Positions 9,246 through 17,433 of a stretch of DNA of 64,000 bases are shown here, in pieces. The translations under genes were made by a program, and so were the position numbers. Source of the DNA: Clostridium sp. AM49-4BH (GTDB lineage: Bacteria > Bacillota > Clostridia > Lachnospirales > Lachnospiraceae); contig NZ_QUFB01000011.1 of assembly GCF_003478335.1 (NCBI RefSeq), positions 6,666-70,665 on the forward strand. Reading direction: 5' to 3'. The notes beneath the pieces are model-generated. The model searched no databases, had not been told where the DNA came from, and saw nothing but the letters and a program-made list of their open reading frames with translations. The stretch's first letter is position 1. The number at the start of each line of letters is the position of its first letter.

Positions 9246-9971
9246 CTACTCCCTCCCACATTTACTGCACGCGGGCAAATCCCCCACCTGCGATTTCTTT
9301 AATTTACGGATAGAACGACGCAGTCCCGCACAATCTTTCTCCTTATGATATCTATCACCATACGGCGTAATATACCATTGCATCTGTGCTGTTAGCTGCT
9401 GCCCATCCGCACACAATTCACATGCTTTGTACTTGCCGCCCGAACGATTACGTTCCTTTTCCACTAGTTTTCCTGTTACCTGACGGATCCCAAGCTTTAG
9501 ATATGTACAATCCAATCTAAGATGGTACACTGTCCCATTTCGGGCAAGATAGACGCAGCTATCCGCTGCTCGGTCTGTACTGATCATAGAATGTCCACTA
9601 TAATTGTGAAGCGGCATTCTTTGATACAGCGTTATTTGAAACCACTCACCGATCATCGGCACACTTTTTCGCCATATACACTCACAAGTTCCGCTGTCCC
9701 CCGATATTTTCCAGTTTACCAGCCATTTATCGCCCCTATCCGTTTGAAGTATTGGTGTTCTAATGCCCAAACTTTCATATCGCTCTGCCACCGTTACCAA
9801 TTGTTCCTGAATCTGCCTCTGCTCCTGCAAAATCTGAAACAGATACAAAAAGCTGCAAAACACTAAGAAAAAAATAGGAACAATAAATGTTGCTTCAACC
9901 GTCAATGCCCCACGGCACATGGTCAATCTGCTGTAATAATCCATGTTAGGATCTTGTTTGTTCTGATGCAC
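9246..9971 (-). CDS. TadE-like protein with a Cys/His-rich C-terminal domain
   Basis: The N-terminus has RGALTVEATFIVPIFF, a TadE-type pilin helix. Its C-terminal part carries two similar Cys/His units: VYHLRLDCTYL then YKACELC, and YHKEKDCAGL then PACSKCG. The pattern H-x4-C...C-x2-C appears twice and suggests two zinc- or disulfide-stabilised knuckles outside the cell. I chose GTG at 9971 because AGGTGG lies eight bases upstream. The longer frame from 10046 runs through the inverted repeat and looks untranslated. It belongs to the Tad operon and is probably a minor pilin or tip protein. The exact role is unknown. Confidence 0.68.
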   Translation of the reverse strand: MHQNKQDPNMDYYSRLTMCRGALTVEATFIVPIFFLVFCSFLYLFQILQEQRQIQEQLVTVAERYESLGIRTPILQTDRGDKWLVNWKISGDSGTCECIWRKSVPMIGEWFQITLYQRMPLHNYSGHSMISTDRAADSCVYLARNGTVYHLRLDCTYLKLGIRQVTGKLVEKERNRSGGKYKACELCADGQQLTAQMQWYITPYGDRYHKEKDCAGLRRSIRKLKKSQVGDLPACSKCGRE

Positions 9972-10003
9972 CCAAATTACCACCTGCCTTTCCCAACAGA
10001 TTT

Positions 10004-10130
10004 GCAAAAAGTCGAGCAGGACATCCTCTGACATTAGGTTATGCAAAAGAGAGTCTGACCTATGATAAAGATTTTAATTCTTAGATTGTAAGCGCAGAAA
10101 TGCCAGAGAACATCCTGCTCGACTTTTTGC
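10004..10130. repeat. Long inverted repeat inside the Tad operon
   Basis: GCAAAAAGTCGAGCAGGA (10004-10021) is the perfect reverse complement of 10113-10130, and the match continues imperfectly for nine more bases inward. The loop is 73 bases. It fills the only sizeable gap within the operon, between the DUF5702 gene and the TadE-like gene. In the transcript, one arm ends with TTTTT, so it could work as an attenuator or processing hairpin, or be a small inserted element. Confidence 0.7.
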
Positions 10131-10150
10131 TGTAACAAACAGCACTTCTA

Positions 10151-11809
10151 TTAATATTGATACATCACCTCTAACTGTCGCTGTTCCTGCACAACGCCCA
10201 ATTGGGACATACTCCAGAACAAAGACTGCCGATATACCACTTTCACTTTTGCCAGATCAATACATTGATCTATACAAAAAGTCTGGTTGTATCGCTCGCG
10301 AAGATCCGTCTCGATCAATGATATTGCTCGTTCCCGCATACTTTTCTCCACAGTCAAAGCCATAAGCATCCCTAAATACTGCATATATGACATCGCCTTT
10401 CCCGTTATGACACCACCGCCTTTCTTGTATATTTCTGCTTTTTTTCGCAAAAAGCTCTTTGAAACCATACATATTTCCGAATAACGCATTTGAAAAGATG
10501 CGTGCTGTTTGAATAATGGCACCTTATAACCACATAATAATGCAGTTATATCAATCAAGCTCTCCTCGACTGCCAAGATCAATAAAATAGTCTGGTTGAT
10601 TGCTTGTATGACCGGCGGAAGACCTGTTGCTCCCGCAATTACAGTCGCAGTGGCAAGACTTTCTGCTTTCAACTGCTCATCCGTATTCACGTACGCATAA
10701 TTAATCATTGTACGTAAAAGTAACATGCGATTTACAATGCCAAGCATACAGTCCTTTTCGTTTTCTTTCCCTTCGATCAGATATTCTAACCCGCATCTGG
10801 TCGACCGATTGCGATCCGTTGTATAGCAAGAAAACACACAAAAAGCATAACGCATAAGTAATAGTTTTTGTCCTGTTGGTGTTAAATTGCCCTGCAGATC
10901 AAAACTTTCTTTTGTACTCAAAAGTTCTTTTAACAGACCCGCCGCTTGTCCGATACTCTTGGCTTGCTGATCCTCTCCCGACAATTTCTCCGTGTCACAT
11001 ACCAACTGCAAGATGCCGTCTCTCATCAACTCGCAAAAACTTTCCAACGGATTACCATTTGCATGATCCTGCGTTGCCATACCGCCATCCCCATCCATGA
11101 CATTCCCAGAGGATCCCGCCTTTCTAACCGATCGCTTATTTGCTTCCGCAAACTGTCCATCTTCCCCATCAAACCTCCTATTTCCCCCGGCAAACTGACT
11201 GTCTGCCTTATCAGACTGTTTCTTTCTTTTAGGCGATGTTTTTTCCGGATCATCCATCTCCCCTTTCTCATACTTTTCGGTCTGCTCCAGTGATTTTGAC
11301 CACGCCGTGGTACCCTCTCGAAAAAGATCACGCAAACTATCTACTCCCACCTTTGAGTTTGTGGAATCGCCCTTTGTAAATAACCGATCCAAAACATCTT
11401 CTACCGTTTCACTTGCTAAAAACAACTTAATCTGACGATACAACTCCTCGCGGTCTGCCACACTCTTTATGTCCGCAATTGTGCAGGAAATGTCATGGAT
11501 ACGATATAAGTCAATATTTGCGGAAGACGCTGCCTTATCCTGCTGTCCCAAAGCTGTCTGCAACTGCCTTTCGATATTTCGCGACAATTCATCCTGATTC
11601 TTCTGACTATATCCTCCATAACCAAACAACCCATAATCTTCATACAATTCTCGATTGTATTCTCCAAACACTGCATGTAAAGCTCCTTTGGCCGAAAGTC
11701 TGGCATAACTTTCCCCTGTCAAAAAACGTACGTTCTCAATTGTGACTAGAACTAATGACAAGATCATCCCAAACAGCAGCGTCATAAATACGGTAATTGC
11801 ACCTTTCAC
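10151..11809 (-). CDS. DUF5702 domain protein of the Tad locus
   Basis: The 552-residue product opens with VKGAITVFMTLLFGMILSLV, a pilin-like membrane helix, followed by the ENVRFLTGESYARLSAKGAL region typical of DUF5702. Between about residues 185 and 260 it has a charged low-complexity stretch rich in Gly, Asp, Lys and Arg. DUF5702 proteins recur in Tad clusters of Firmicutes next to TadE-like genes, and their role is not established. I prefer GTG at 11809 because AGGAGG lies ten bases upstream. The ATG at 11818 is only one base from it. Confidence 0.75.
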   Translation of the reverse strand: MKGAITVFMTLLFGMILSLVLVTIENVRFLTGESYARLSAKGALHAVFGEYNRELYEDYGLFGYGGYSQKNQDELSRNIERQLQTALGQQDKAASSANIDLYRIHDISCTIADIKSVADREELYRQIKLFLASETVEDVLDRLFTKGDSTNSKVGVDSLRDLFREGTTAWSKSLEQTEKYEKGEMDDPEKTSPKRKKQSDKADSQFAGGNRRFDGEDGQFAEANKRSVRKAGSSGNVMDGDGGMATQDHANGNPLESFCELMRDGILQLVCDTEKLSGEDQQAKSIGQAAGLLKELLSTKESFDLQGNLTPTGQKLLLMRYAFCVFSCYTTDRNRSTRCGLEYLIEGKENEKDCMLGIVNRMLLLRTMINYAYVNTDEQLKAESLATATVIAGATGLPPVIQAINQTILLILAVEESLIDITALLCGYKVPLFKQHASFQMRYSEICMVSKSFLRKKAEIYKKGGGVITGKAMSYMQYLGMLMALTVEKSMRERAISLIETDLRERYNQTFCIDQCIDLAKVKVVYRQSLFWSMSQLGVVQEQRQLEVMYQY

Positions 11810-11918
11810 AAAACACATCCCTCCTCTCACTTCCGGTTCCCTGCAAAATACATCCACCTCCACCCTTTCCGGATTTCTTCAGAAAACTTCCTCTAGTTCC
11901 ACACCTCAAACTTATGCT

Positions 11919-12116
11919 CTACTTCTTTTTGATCGATATTCCTGTATTGATCTTACTCGCACCGGAATTAATCTGTTGAAATGCGTTTGTCACAATCGCC
12001 GTAATCTGCTCTCTGAAAATAACAACCAGCATGATCAACACAACCAAAATCAATATGATCTCTACAACTCCGATTCCCGATTCGTCTTTCCAAAATTGTT
12101 TCCATCTGTTCTTCAT
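11919..12116 (-). CDS. Flp1 family type IVb pilin
   Basis: A 65-residue protein: a basic start MKNRWKQFWKDESGIG, then VVEIILILVVLIMLVVIF, then a short helix ending in lysines. The glycine followed by a glutamate-containing hydrophobic helix is the class III prepilin cleavage region. This is the major pilin subunit of the Tad pilus, polymerised by the TadA/TadB/TadC machine encoded upstream and matured by the peptidase at 8814-9245. It sits between TadC and the DUF5702 gene. Confidence 0.85.
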   Translation of the reverse strand: MKNRWKQFWKDESGIGVVEIILILVVLIMLVVIFREQITAIVTNAFQQINSGASKINTGISIKKK

Positions 12117-12131
12117 ATTCTTTCCTTTCTG

Positions 12132-13316
12132 CTACATGGAGCGGAATGCTGCATATAAAATCATCACAAACACAATCAGCAGCATTAACATCATGGGAAA
12201 CAGCATTTTTGTTCCTGCCTTTTCTCCTGCCTCCTTAGCCTGTTCCTTGCGTTTTTGAAACGCATCCTGTGCTTCCTGTTCCAAAAGGCGCAACATATCT
12301 GCTGAACCTTTCCGAAGATTTTGTGTCAAAAGTGCACTGAATTTCATATAGCAAAGAATGCCTGTCCGCTTTGCAAATAATTCATAGGCACGTTCTTCAC
12401 CCATTCCATTCTGCATCTCACGTTCTGTCACACTCATCTCCTCATACAAATAACGTTTTGCTTGCTTTCTATCCAGACCCGATTGATAATCGTCTGTCAT
12501 TTTGATCCATGCGCTCTTGATCGTCATGCCGGCCCCCACTAACAGAACAAACTGTTCCACCATTTCCGGGTAATCCTTACATAGTTCCTCATCCCGTTTA
12601 CGGACATTTTGCTGCATCTGACTATTGTAAAGCAGCATTCCTGCAATCGCTGCCAAGATCATCCCCACCACGCATGGCACCAAATAAGAATCTGTTTTAT
12701 CACGATAAGTAATCTCTCGTCCCTCCACCCTTGTCGGAAGAAAGATTCTTTTATCGCTTGCAGTATCCTCAAGCCGCTTATTAAATGCAGCCTCCCATTT
12801 TTGAAGCCACTGTTCAAACTTTGTCCGTTGTGGCGGCTGTATGGTTAATTCTAAAACGACACTCTCCTGCACATCTTCACAAGACAACTCTGCAGTGATT
12901 TCTGTTTTGTACGGCTTAATAATCTCAGCCCATACAATCTCGCCATTATCTGTAATCAATCCCTCCTTATCTAACTGCCATGCCACTTGCACCATTGTAT
13001 CCGGAACTGTTTCTATCAGATTTAATGAAGATGTGATATTATCCGCCGAATTATTTTCACCAAGATATAACTTTTGCACCTTTTCTCTCGCGATCGCAAA
13101 TTGCTCCTTGATCTCATGCTTTGTCAATTTACGTGCAGGAAGTTTAACCGTATAATCCTGCTTACCATCCTCTGTCTCAATCTGCATTTCAATGGTCTTA
13201 TCTCTGCCACCAGCCTCAGAACGCTCCATCATATTTCCATGCCAAATCTCATGCTTTTTTGATGAAGATATAACAAACAATGCACATAACACTCCTGCGA
13301 CCACCATTCCGGTCAA
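12132..13316 (-). CDS. TadC-like type II secretion F protein with a long N-terminal extension
   Basis: The C-terminal part (about residues 230-394) is a T2SF domain, with LCKDYPEMVEQFVLLVGAGMTIKSAW and a terminal membrane helix. The N-terminal half is a membrane helix followed by a soluble region of about 180 residues that usual TadC proteins lack. The start is unresolved. The frame has only a TTG at 13316 with a weak site, whereas GGAGGA lies about 40 bases upstream in front of another frame (TTG TTT GTA ATA). A missing base near 13350 would join them. It is the inner-membrane platform subunit and partners TadB. Confidence 0.75.
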   Translation of the reverse strand: MTGMVVAGVLCALFVISSSKKHEIWHGNMMERSEAGGRDKTIEMQIETEDGKQDYTVKLPARKLTKHEIKEQFAIAREKVQKLYLGENNSADNITSSLNLIETVPDTMVQVAWQLDKEGLITDNGEIVWAEIIKPYKTEITAELSCEDVQESVVLELTIQPPQRTKFEQWLQKWEAAFNKRLEDTASDKRIFLPTRVEGREITYRDKTDSYLVPCVVGMILAAIAGMLLYNSQMQQNVRKRDEELCKDYPEMVEQFVLLVGAGMTIKSAWIKMTDDYQSGLDRKQAKRYLYEEMSVTEREMQNGMGEERAYELFAKRTGILCYMKFSALLTQNLRKGSADMLRLLEQEAQDAFQKRKEQAKEAGEKAGTKMLFPMMLMLLIVFVMILYAAFRSM

Positions 13317-13482
13317 TGCATACCTGGCACTCTTTCGAAGAATATTACAAACAATTCCTCCGTTCCTTTACCAACATACAACTTAGATAACGATGTCAAC
13401 TGTTTCTCGCAAAACCTTGAACGCAGCCACGATATGATAACTGAAAATGAATGTTCCAATTTGTTTGATCTTCCCTGATAAT

Positions 13483-14211
13483 TCATATCTCAATACGACT
13501 GATGCGATCGATCCAATATGCTGCTGCCAGATAAACAAGTAAAAGAACTGCCATAACAGGGCGTCCTTCCCAACGATATAACGGATCTAAAAATCCCGGA
13601 GAGAACACCCAGAAATACAATATAATGGCTAACGGCATCAGTTTCATAATCTGTGCCTCCATTTGTTTTCCTGCGATCATCACCAATATTTCCCGTTTGA
13701 CCTCCATTTTTTCACTAATCCTATCTGCAGTCATTCTTGTAATCGCTATCAAATCTCCTCCTGTTCTCTTTGCAATATGTAAGACTTGCGCAAAACGCAT
13801 AACGTCCTCCACTTGCGTCAATTGCCCAAACCGATAAAAAACCTCTTCTATCGGTTGATTTAACTGCAATTCATATGACATCCTCTGCATCTGTGGCACC
13901 AAAACGGAATGTTCCCCGTAAAGCAATACCAGATCTTTTTGTGATTCTTCCAAAGCATTTTCCATAGAATAACCGGCCTGTAATGCGGCTGCGATTCCCT
14001 GTAATCCTTCACGAAACTCGATACTGATCTGGTTTTGCCAGCGTCTTTTGGCTCGTTTCTTCTCTGTGATCACGCCATAGATCGCAGTCGCCAAACTCAC
14101 AAGTACACACAACCATAGACTTCGAAAGAAAAGTAAAACAATTCCAGCCCCCTGTATGCCCCATATTCCAAAGCATTTGATGAGTTCGAAATATCTGCTG
14201 CGTCCTTTCAC
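13483..14211 (-). CDS. TadB-like type II secretion F protein
   Basis: A 242-residue T2SF protein with two N-terminal membrane helices, a cytoplasmic helical domain (IAAALQAGYSMENALEES is the family signature) and two C-terminal helices. It should form the inner-membrane platform of the Tad pilus with the TadC-like protein next to it. The likely start is GTG at 14211, seven bases after AAGGGG. TTG at 14214 is the alternative. It follows TadA in the operon. Confidence 0.8.
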   Translation of the reverse strand: MKGRSRYFELIKCFGIWGIQGAGIVLLFFRSLWLCVLVSLATAIYGVITEKKRAKRRWQNQISIEFREGLQGIAAALQAGYSMENALEESQKDLVLLYGEHSVLVPQMQRMSYELQLNQPIEEVFYRFGQLTQVEDVMRFAQVLHIAKRTGGDLIAITRMTADRISEKMEVKREILVMIAGKQMEAQIMKLMPLAIILYFWVFSPGFLDPLYRWEGRPVMAVLLLVYLAAAYWIDRISRIEI

Positions 14212-14302
14212 CAAATCACCCCTTTTGTCGAAATGTACTGTTGCATTCCCTCCATCAGATCTCCTGCCTATGAAAATATTACGATTTTTCCATCATCTTC
14301 CC

Positions 14303-15574
14303 CTATCCACAAGGAACTTTTACACCTGCTAATTCTAATTTTGTGGTTTGACTTAATTTAGCGCCCGTCCACTGCAGATTTCCTACGACAGTTCCATCCT
14401 CTGCTTCCCCTCGTTCCTGAAATTGAAATATGTCCCGCAGAACAATATGCCCTTCTTGCATCCCTGCGACCTCGGCTATCGTTAAGACTTTCCGGCTGCG
14501 ATCACGCAACCGCCCCAATTGCACCACAATATCAATTGCAGAAGCTATCTGGCTGCGTACTGCTTCAAGGGGAATGTCCATCCCCATAAGTACCAATGTC
14601 TCCAATCTGTTCAACATATCCTGTGGACTATTGGCATGCCCTGTAGACAAACTTCCATCATGTCCGGTATTCATTGCTGTCAGCAACTCACACGCTGCCG
14701 CATCTCTCACCTCTCCCAAAATGATTCGATCCGGCCGCATGCGCAATGCTGATCGCAACAAATCCCGAATAGATACTGCATTCTTCCCCTCCAAATTAGC
14801 CTCCCTGGCTTCCAGTCTGACTAAATTGGCAATTCCCTGTATCTGCAGCTCCGCAGAATCCTCTACGGTGATCAAACGTTCCGTCTCCGGAATGAAGCAT
14901 GACAGTGCATTTAAGAAGGTAGTCTTTCCGCTGCCGGTACCTCCACTTATAAATATGTTGTATCCGGCTATAACAAGACTTTTTAGGAATTCTGCCGCCT
15001 CTCGTGTTATCGAGCCAATCTCGATCAATGTTTGGATCGTGATCGGCTGATTCGGAAATTTACGAATTGTCAAAATAGGTCCATTGATCGCAACCGGAGG
15101 TAATACCACATTTACACGTGATCCATCCTCCAGCCTGACATCCACAATCGGACTTGCCTCATTGACAACACGATTCATTCTGCTGACAATCTGTTGAATA
15201 ACATCCTCTAATTTCGACTGACTGGAAAAACTATGTGGATAGCGGTATAGTCTTCCCGCCTTTTCGATAAAGATTGTCTGATAGCCATTCACCATGATCT
15301 CTGTGACATCATCTTGTTCCAGAATTTCCTGTAAAATATCCAATTTACGCAGTGAATTAAAAATCCCCTGTATCATTTCCTGTTTCTGAGTAACGGAAAA
15401 ATACATTTCATGCCCCAGATCAAGCACCCGCTGCTGGATCATGTCCTTGATTTCTTCATCAGAAACAACACGTTCGCGATTCATGCATCGGATAATATCT
15501 TCCCTGATACACTCCTTGATCTTTGTCAGATCCTGCCGCGATTGACTGCCACATACTGCATCTTTGCCAGACAC
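14303..15574 (-). CDS. TadA/CpaF secretion ATPase
   Basis: A 423-residue CpaF-type ATPase of normal length. Walker A is ISGGTGSGKTTFLNAL. The Asp box follows at LITVEDSAELQI, Walker B at DRIILGEVRDAAACELL, and the His box at TGHDGSLSTGHANS. It is the hexameric motor that drives Flp pilin assembly at the cytoplasmic face of the membrane. The start is GTG, ten bases after AGGAGG, and the gene overlaps the end of the TadZ gene by 49 bases. Confidence 0.92.
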   Translation of the reverse strand: MSGKDAVCGSQSRQDLTKIKECIREDIIRCMNRERVVSDEEIKDMIQQRVLDLGHEMYFSVTQKQEMIQGIFNSLRKLDILQEILEQDDVTEIMVNGYQTIFIEKAGRLYRYPHSFSSQSKLEDVIQQIVSRMNRVVNEASPIVDVRLEDGSRVNVVLPPVAINGPILTIRKFPNQPITIQTLIEIGSITREAAEFLKSLVIAGYNIFISGGTGSGKTTFLNALSCFIPETERLITVEDSAELQIQGIANLVRLEAREANLEGKNAVSIRDLLRSALRMRPDRIILGEVRDAAACELLTAMNTGHDGSLSTGHANSPQDMLNRLETLVLMGMDIPLEAVRSQIASAIDIVVQLGRLRDRSRKVLTIAEVAGMQEGHIVLRDIFQFQERGEAEDGTVVGNLQWTGAKLSQTTKLELAGVKVPCG

Positions 15575-16476
15575 TCCTCCAATCCCTCCTTTTTAAGCAA
15601 TGCCTCCCAGGATTTACACTTGCATTGCTGAGATCTCGTCGCAGGCTGCGGCACGAATAACTTATCCATGCATTTCAACAATTCCATCGAACCATCCCCG
15701 AAAAATCCAATATCAAAGACAACTTTTTCATACTCTGTATCTTCTGCCAATACGAGCAGCAGTCGTTCCAAGTCTTTCGCAGATAATTCATACAGATCCC
15801 TGTAATCCTCCACTGCAGCAATCCCTTCTATTGTTCCAATGCGACGAATAAGCGACTGTAACTTGACCGCTGTTTTCTCCTGTCTCTGCCGCAGAAAAAA
15901 GATCAGGTCTGACATTCCTCTGCACATATTGGCATTCCATATGTCATGATTGCGCTCATCATCTATCAGAACCTTTCCATCAAACACTTCAAAGTTCAGA
16001 TAAAGACAACGGGTCTGTGCACTATACTTTTGAGCCAATTGTAGTGCCATCGATGTCACACCAGCTCCACCATACGGTGCAAATACTCCGACAAACTCCG
16101 TCCCCTTCATCTGCTTTTTGGGAAGGGGAACCTTAAGTTCCTCATCGTCAGCCACGATCGCCAGTACCTCCTGCAACATACTTTCCGCAGATTGATACTT
16201 AAACAACACGGCCTGTCCATTGTCTTCTCTGACACATTGTCCATCGGACAGCAATATTAAGCGGTGAATACCATGGTTGATCCCGCGAAACAGTTCCCAG
16301 TCCCGCTCTCCGGTAATCAACAGCTCCGTTCCCTGTCCTATCAAAAATTTGCGCAGGCTCTCTTCACTTGTAAACAACCGGACATCAAACAAATTCTTTT
16401 GATGCTGACAAAAGTAGTCAGCCAAACGTCTCGTATAACCTTCCTCATCATACATTGCTACAACGATCTTCTTCAC
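15526..16476 (-). CDS. TadZ/CpaE-like protein with degenerate P-loop
   Basis: A 316-residue protein, first gene of the Tad operon. The N-terminal ~110 residues have a receiver-like alternation of beta strands and helices, and from about residue 128 there is a ParA/MinD-like ATPase fold. Its Walker A reads APYGGAGVTSMAL, lacking both the signature lysine near the start and the invariant GK lysine, so ATP hydrolysis is doubtful. TadZ/CpaE proteins place the pilus machine in the cell, and degenerate versions are known in the family. ATG at 16476 has GGGAGGTG upstream. Confidence 0.8.
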   Translation of the reverse strand: MKKIVVAMYDEEGYTRRLADYFCQHQKNLFDVRLFTSEESLRKFLIGQGTELLITGERDWELFRGINHGIHRLILLSDGQCVREDNGQAVLFKYQSAESMLQEVLAIVADDEELKVPLPKKQMKGTEFVGVFAPYGGAGVTSMALQLAQKYSAQTRCLYLNFEVFDGKVLIDDERNHDIWNANMCRGMSDLIFFLRQRQEKTAVKLQSLIRRIGTIEGIAAVEDYRDLYELSAKDLERLLLVLAEDTEYEKVVFDIGFFGDGSMELLKCMDKLFVPQPATRSQQCKCKSWEALLKKEGLEECLAKMQYVAVNRGRI

Positions 16477-16558
16477 CTACACACCTCCCATTTACAACTT
16501 GACAGTAAGATTACAGTTCCCATTCGTATCTTCACCGTCTCCGTCCCTATTCGCTATC

Positions 16559-16620
16559 CCAAGCTTTCCGGCTGCAGGTACTCCCAACATGCCTTTGCAC
16601 TCCTGCAGACATCAGCTTGG
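16559..16620 (-). promoter_or_regulatory. Hairpin at the 5' end of the Tad operon leader
   Basis: In the transcript, CCAAGCT and CTGCAGG pair with CCTGCAG and AGCTTGG across a small internal loop. The hairpin begins about eight bases after the predicted transcription start, within a leader of roughly 150 nt. I could not match it to a known riboswitch. It may stabilise or regulate the pilus mRNA. Confidence 0.5.
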
Positions 16621-16634
16621 TGAAGCGTGCCGCA

Positions 16635-16664
16635 ACTATAGCACCCCACTTCCGGCCCTGTCAA
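16635..16664 (-). promoter_or_regulatory. Predicted sigma-A promoter of the Tad operon
   Basis: The minus strand reads TTGACA, 18 bases, TATAGT, close to consensus. It lies about 160 bases before the TadZ start, and the ten downstream genes are tightly packed, so one long transcript is likely. Confidence 0.7.
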
Positions 16665-16701
16665 CTGGTACAATTTTTGTGCAAATATGCCAAATCTATA
16701 T

Positions 16702-16971
16702 CTAGACTATTAGTAAAATCCAACGAAAACAGTATAAAAGGAACACCCCTGCCAACCCGAAAAATGCCGAAATTGTCAGGCTGATTTCGTTAATATTGAC
16801 GATAAGATTTTCGTTCAGATAACACATAAAAAAATTGCAGACATATAGAACAATAAGGCCTGACAGACATCGGAGCAACACTTCCGAAAGGTACTGCATC
16901 CAGGACAAAGCCCCATACCCAATTACCTTGACCACCAAAAACGCAATTACCACAATCAACATGGCAAACAT
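16702..16971 (-). CDS. bofA: BofA family protein (pro-sigma-K processing inhibitor)
   Basis: An 89-residue membrane protein of the usual BofA size. Its second half, VNINEISLTISAFFGLAGVFLLY, follows the family pattern of an Asn before a strand and a Gly-x-x-Gly at the last helix. In Bacillus, BofA holds back the SpoIVFB protease during sporulation. It stands next to a yaaL homologue, as in B. subtilis, although the two are divergent here. An AAAGGGG site precedes the ATG. It suggests, but does not prove, sporulation ability. Confidence 0.75.
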   Translation of the reverse strand: MFAMLIVVIAFLVVKVIGYGALSWMQYLSEVLLRCLSGLIVLYVCNFFMCYLNENLIVNINEISLTISAFFGLAGVFLLYCFRWILLIV

Positions 16972-17103
16972 AGCAATCTACCCCTTTCTTTCTGTCATTT
17001 TTTTCAGATAACACTATATATTTATTCGTTTTATTCTTTTTTAGGACAGGAATAAATTAACAGTATTTGGTCTATACTATTACAAAAGATGGAGGTAGAA
17101 AGG

Positions 17104-17433
17104 ATGAATGTAGCCATGAGATTATTGGAAAAGAAAAAGGAACTTCCCAAAAAAGAAAAGTTCCTTAAAAAATCATTATTAGAAGCACAAAAAAATCTGA
17201 CAGATGCGTATGCCGGGCTGGATTCTGTGCAGGAGCCTGACTTGATCGACAGTTACATCTATCAATTGAACGCTGCCTATCTGCGTTACCGCGTACTTTT
17301 GCGCGATGTAAAAGCACTTACTTCGGACGAAGTGCATCAAACACCCCATATAGATTCAGAAATCCATATCCCCACATTCGATTTGGAAACTCGCGCCCTG
17401 TCCGATCTGTCCCCCGGATCAAATACTTTTTAA
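17104..17433 (+). CDS. DUF2508 (YaaL-like) protein
   Basis: A 109-residue protein with the DUF2508 core DLIDSYIYQLNAAYLRYRVLL. I chose ATG at 17104, seven bases after GGAGGT. YaaL proteins are small, cytoplasmic and of unknown function, usually around 75-85 residues. Here about 30 extra residues follow the core and are encoded antisense to the end of the subtilase gene, an overlap of 116 bases. The tail is therefore probably a by-product of reading through the convergent gene. It pairs with bofA in divergent orientation. Confidence 0.75.
   Translation: MNVAMRLLEKKKELPKKEKFLKKSLLEAQKNLTDAYAGLDSVQEPDLIDSYIYQLNAAYLRYRVLLRDVKALTSDEVHQTPHIDSEIHIPTFDLETRALSDLSPGSNTF

Noticed and set aside
11026..11331. 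Arg/Lys/Met-rich frame within the DUF5702 gene
   Set aside because: It is on the same strand but inside a confident gene, and reflects its low-complexity charged region.
16477..16634. Possible c-di-GMP riboswitch in the Tad leader
   Set aside because: The conserved class I and class II core sequences are absent, so only an unassigned hairpin is reported.
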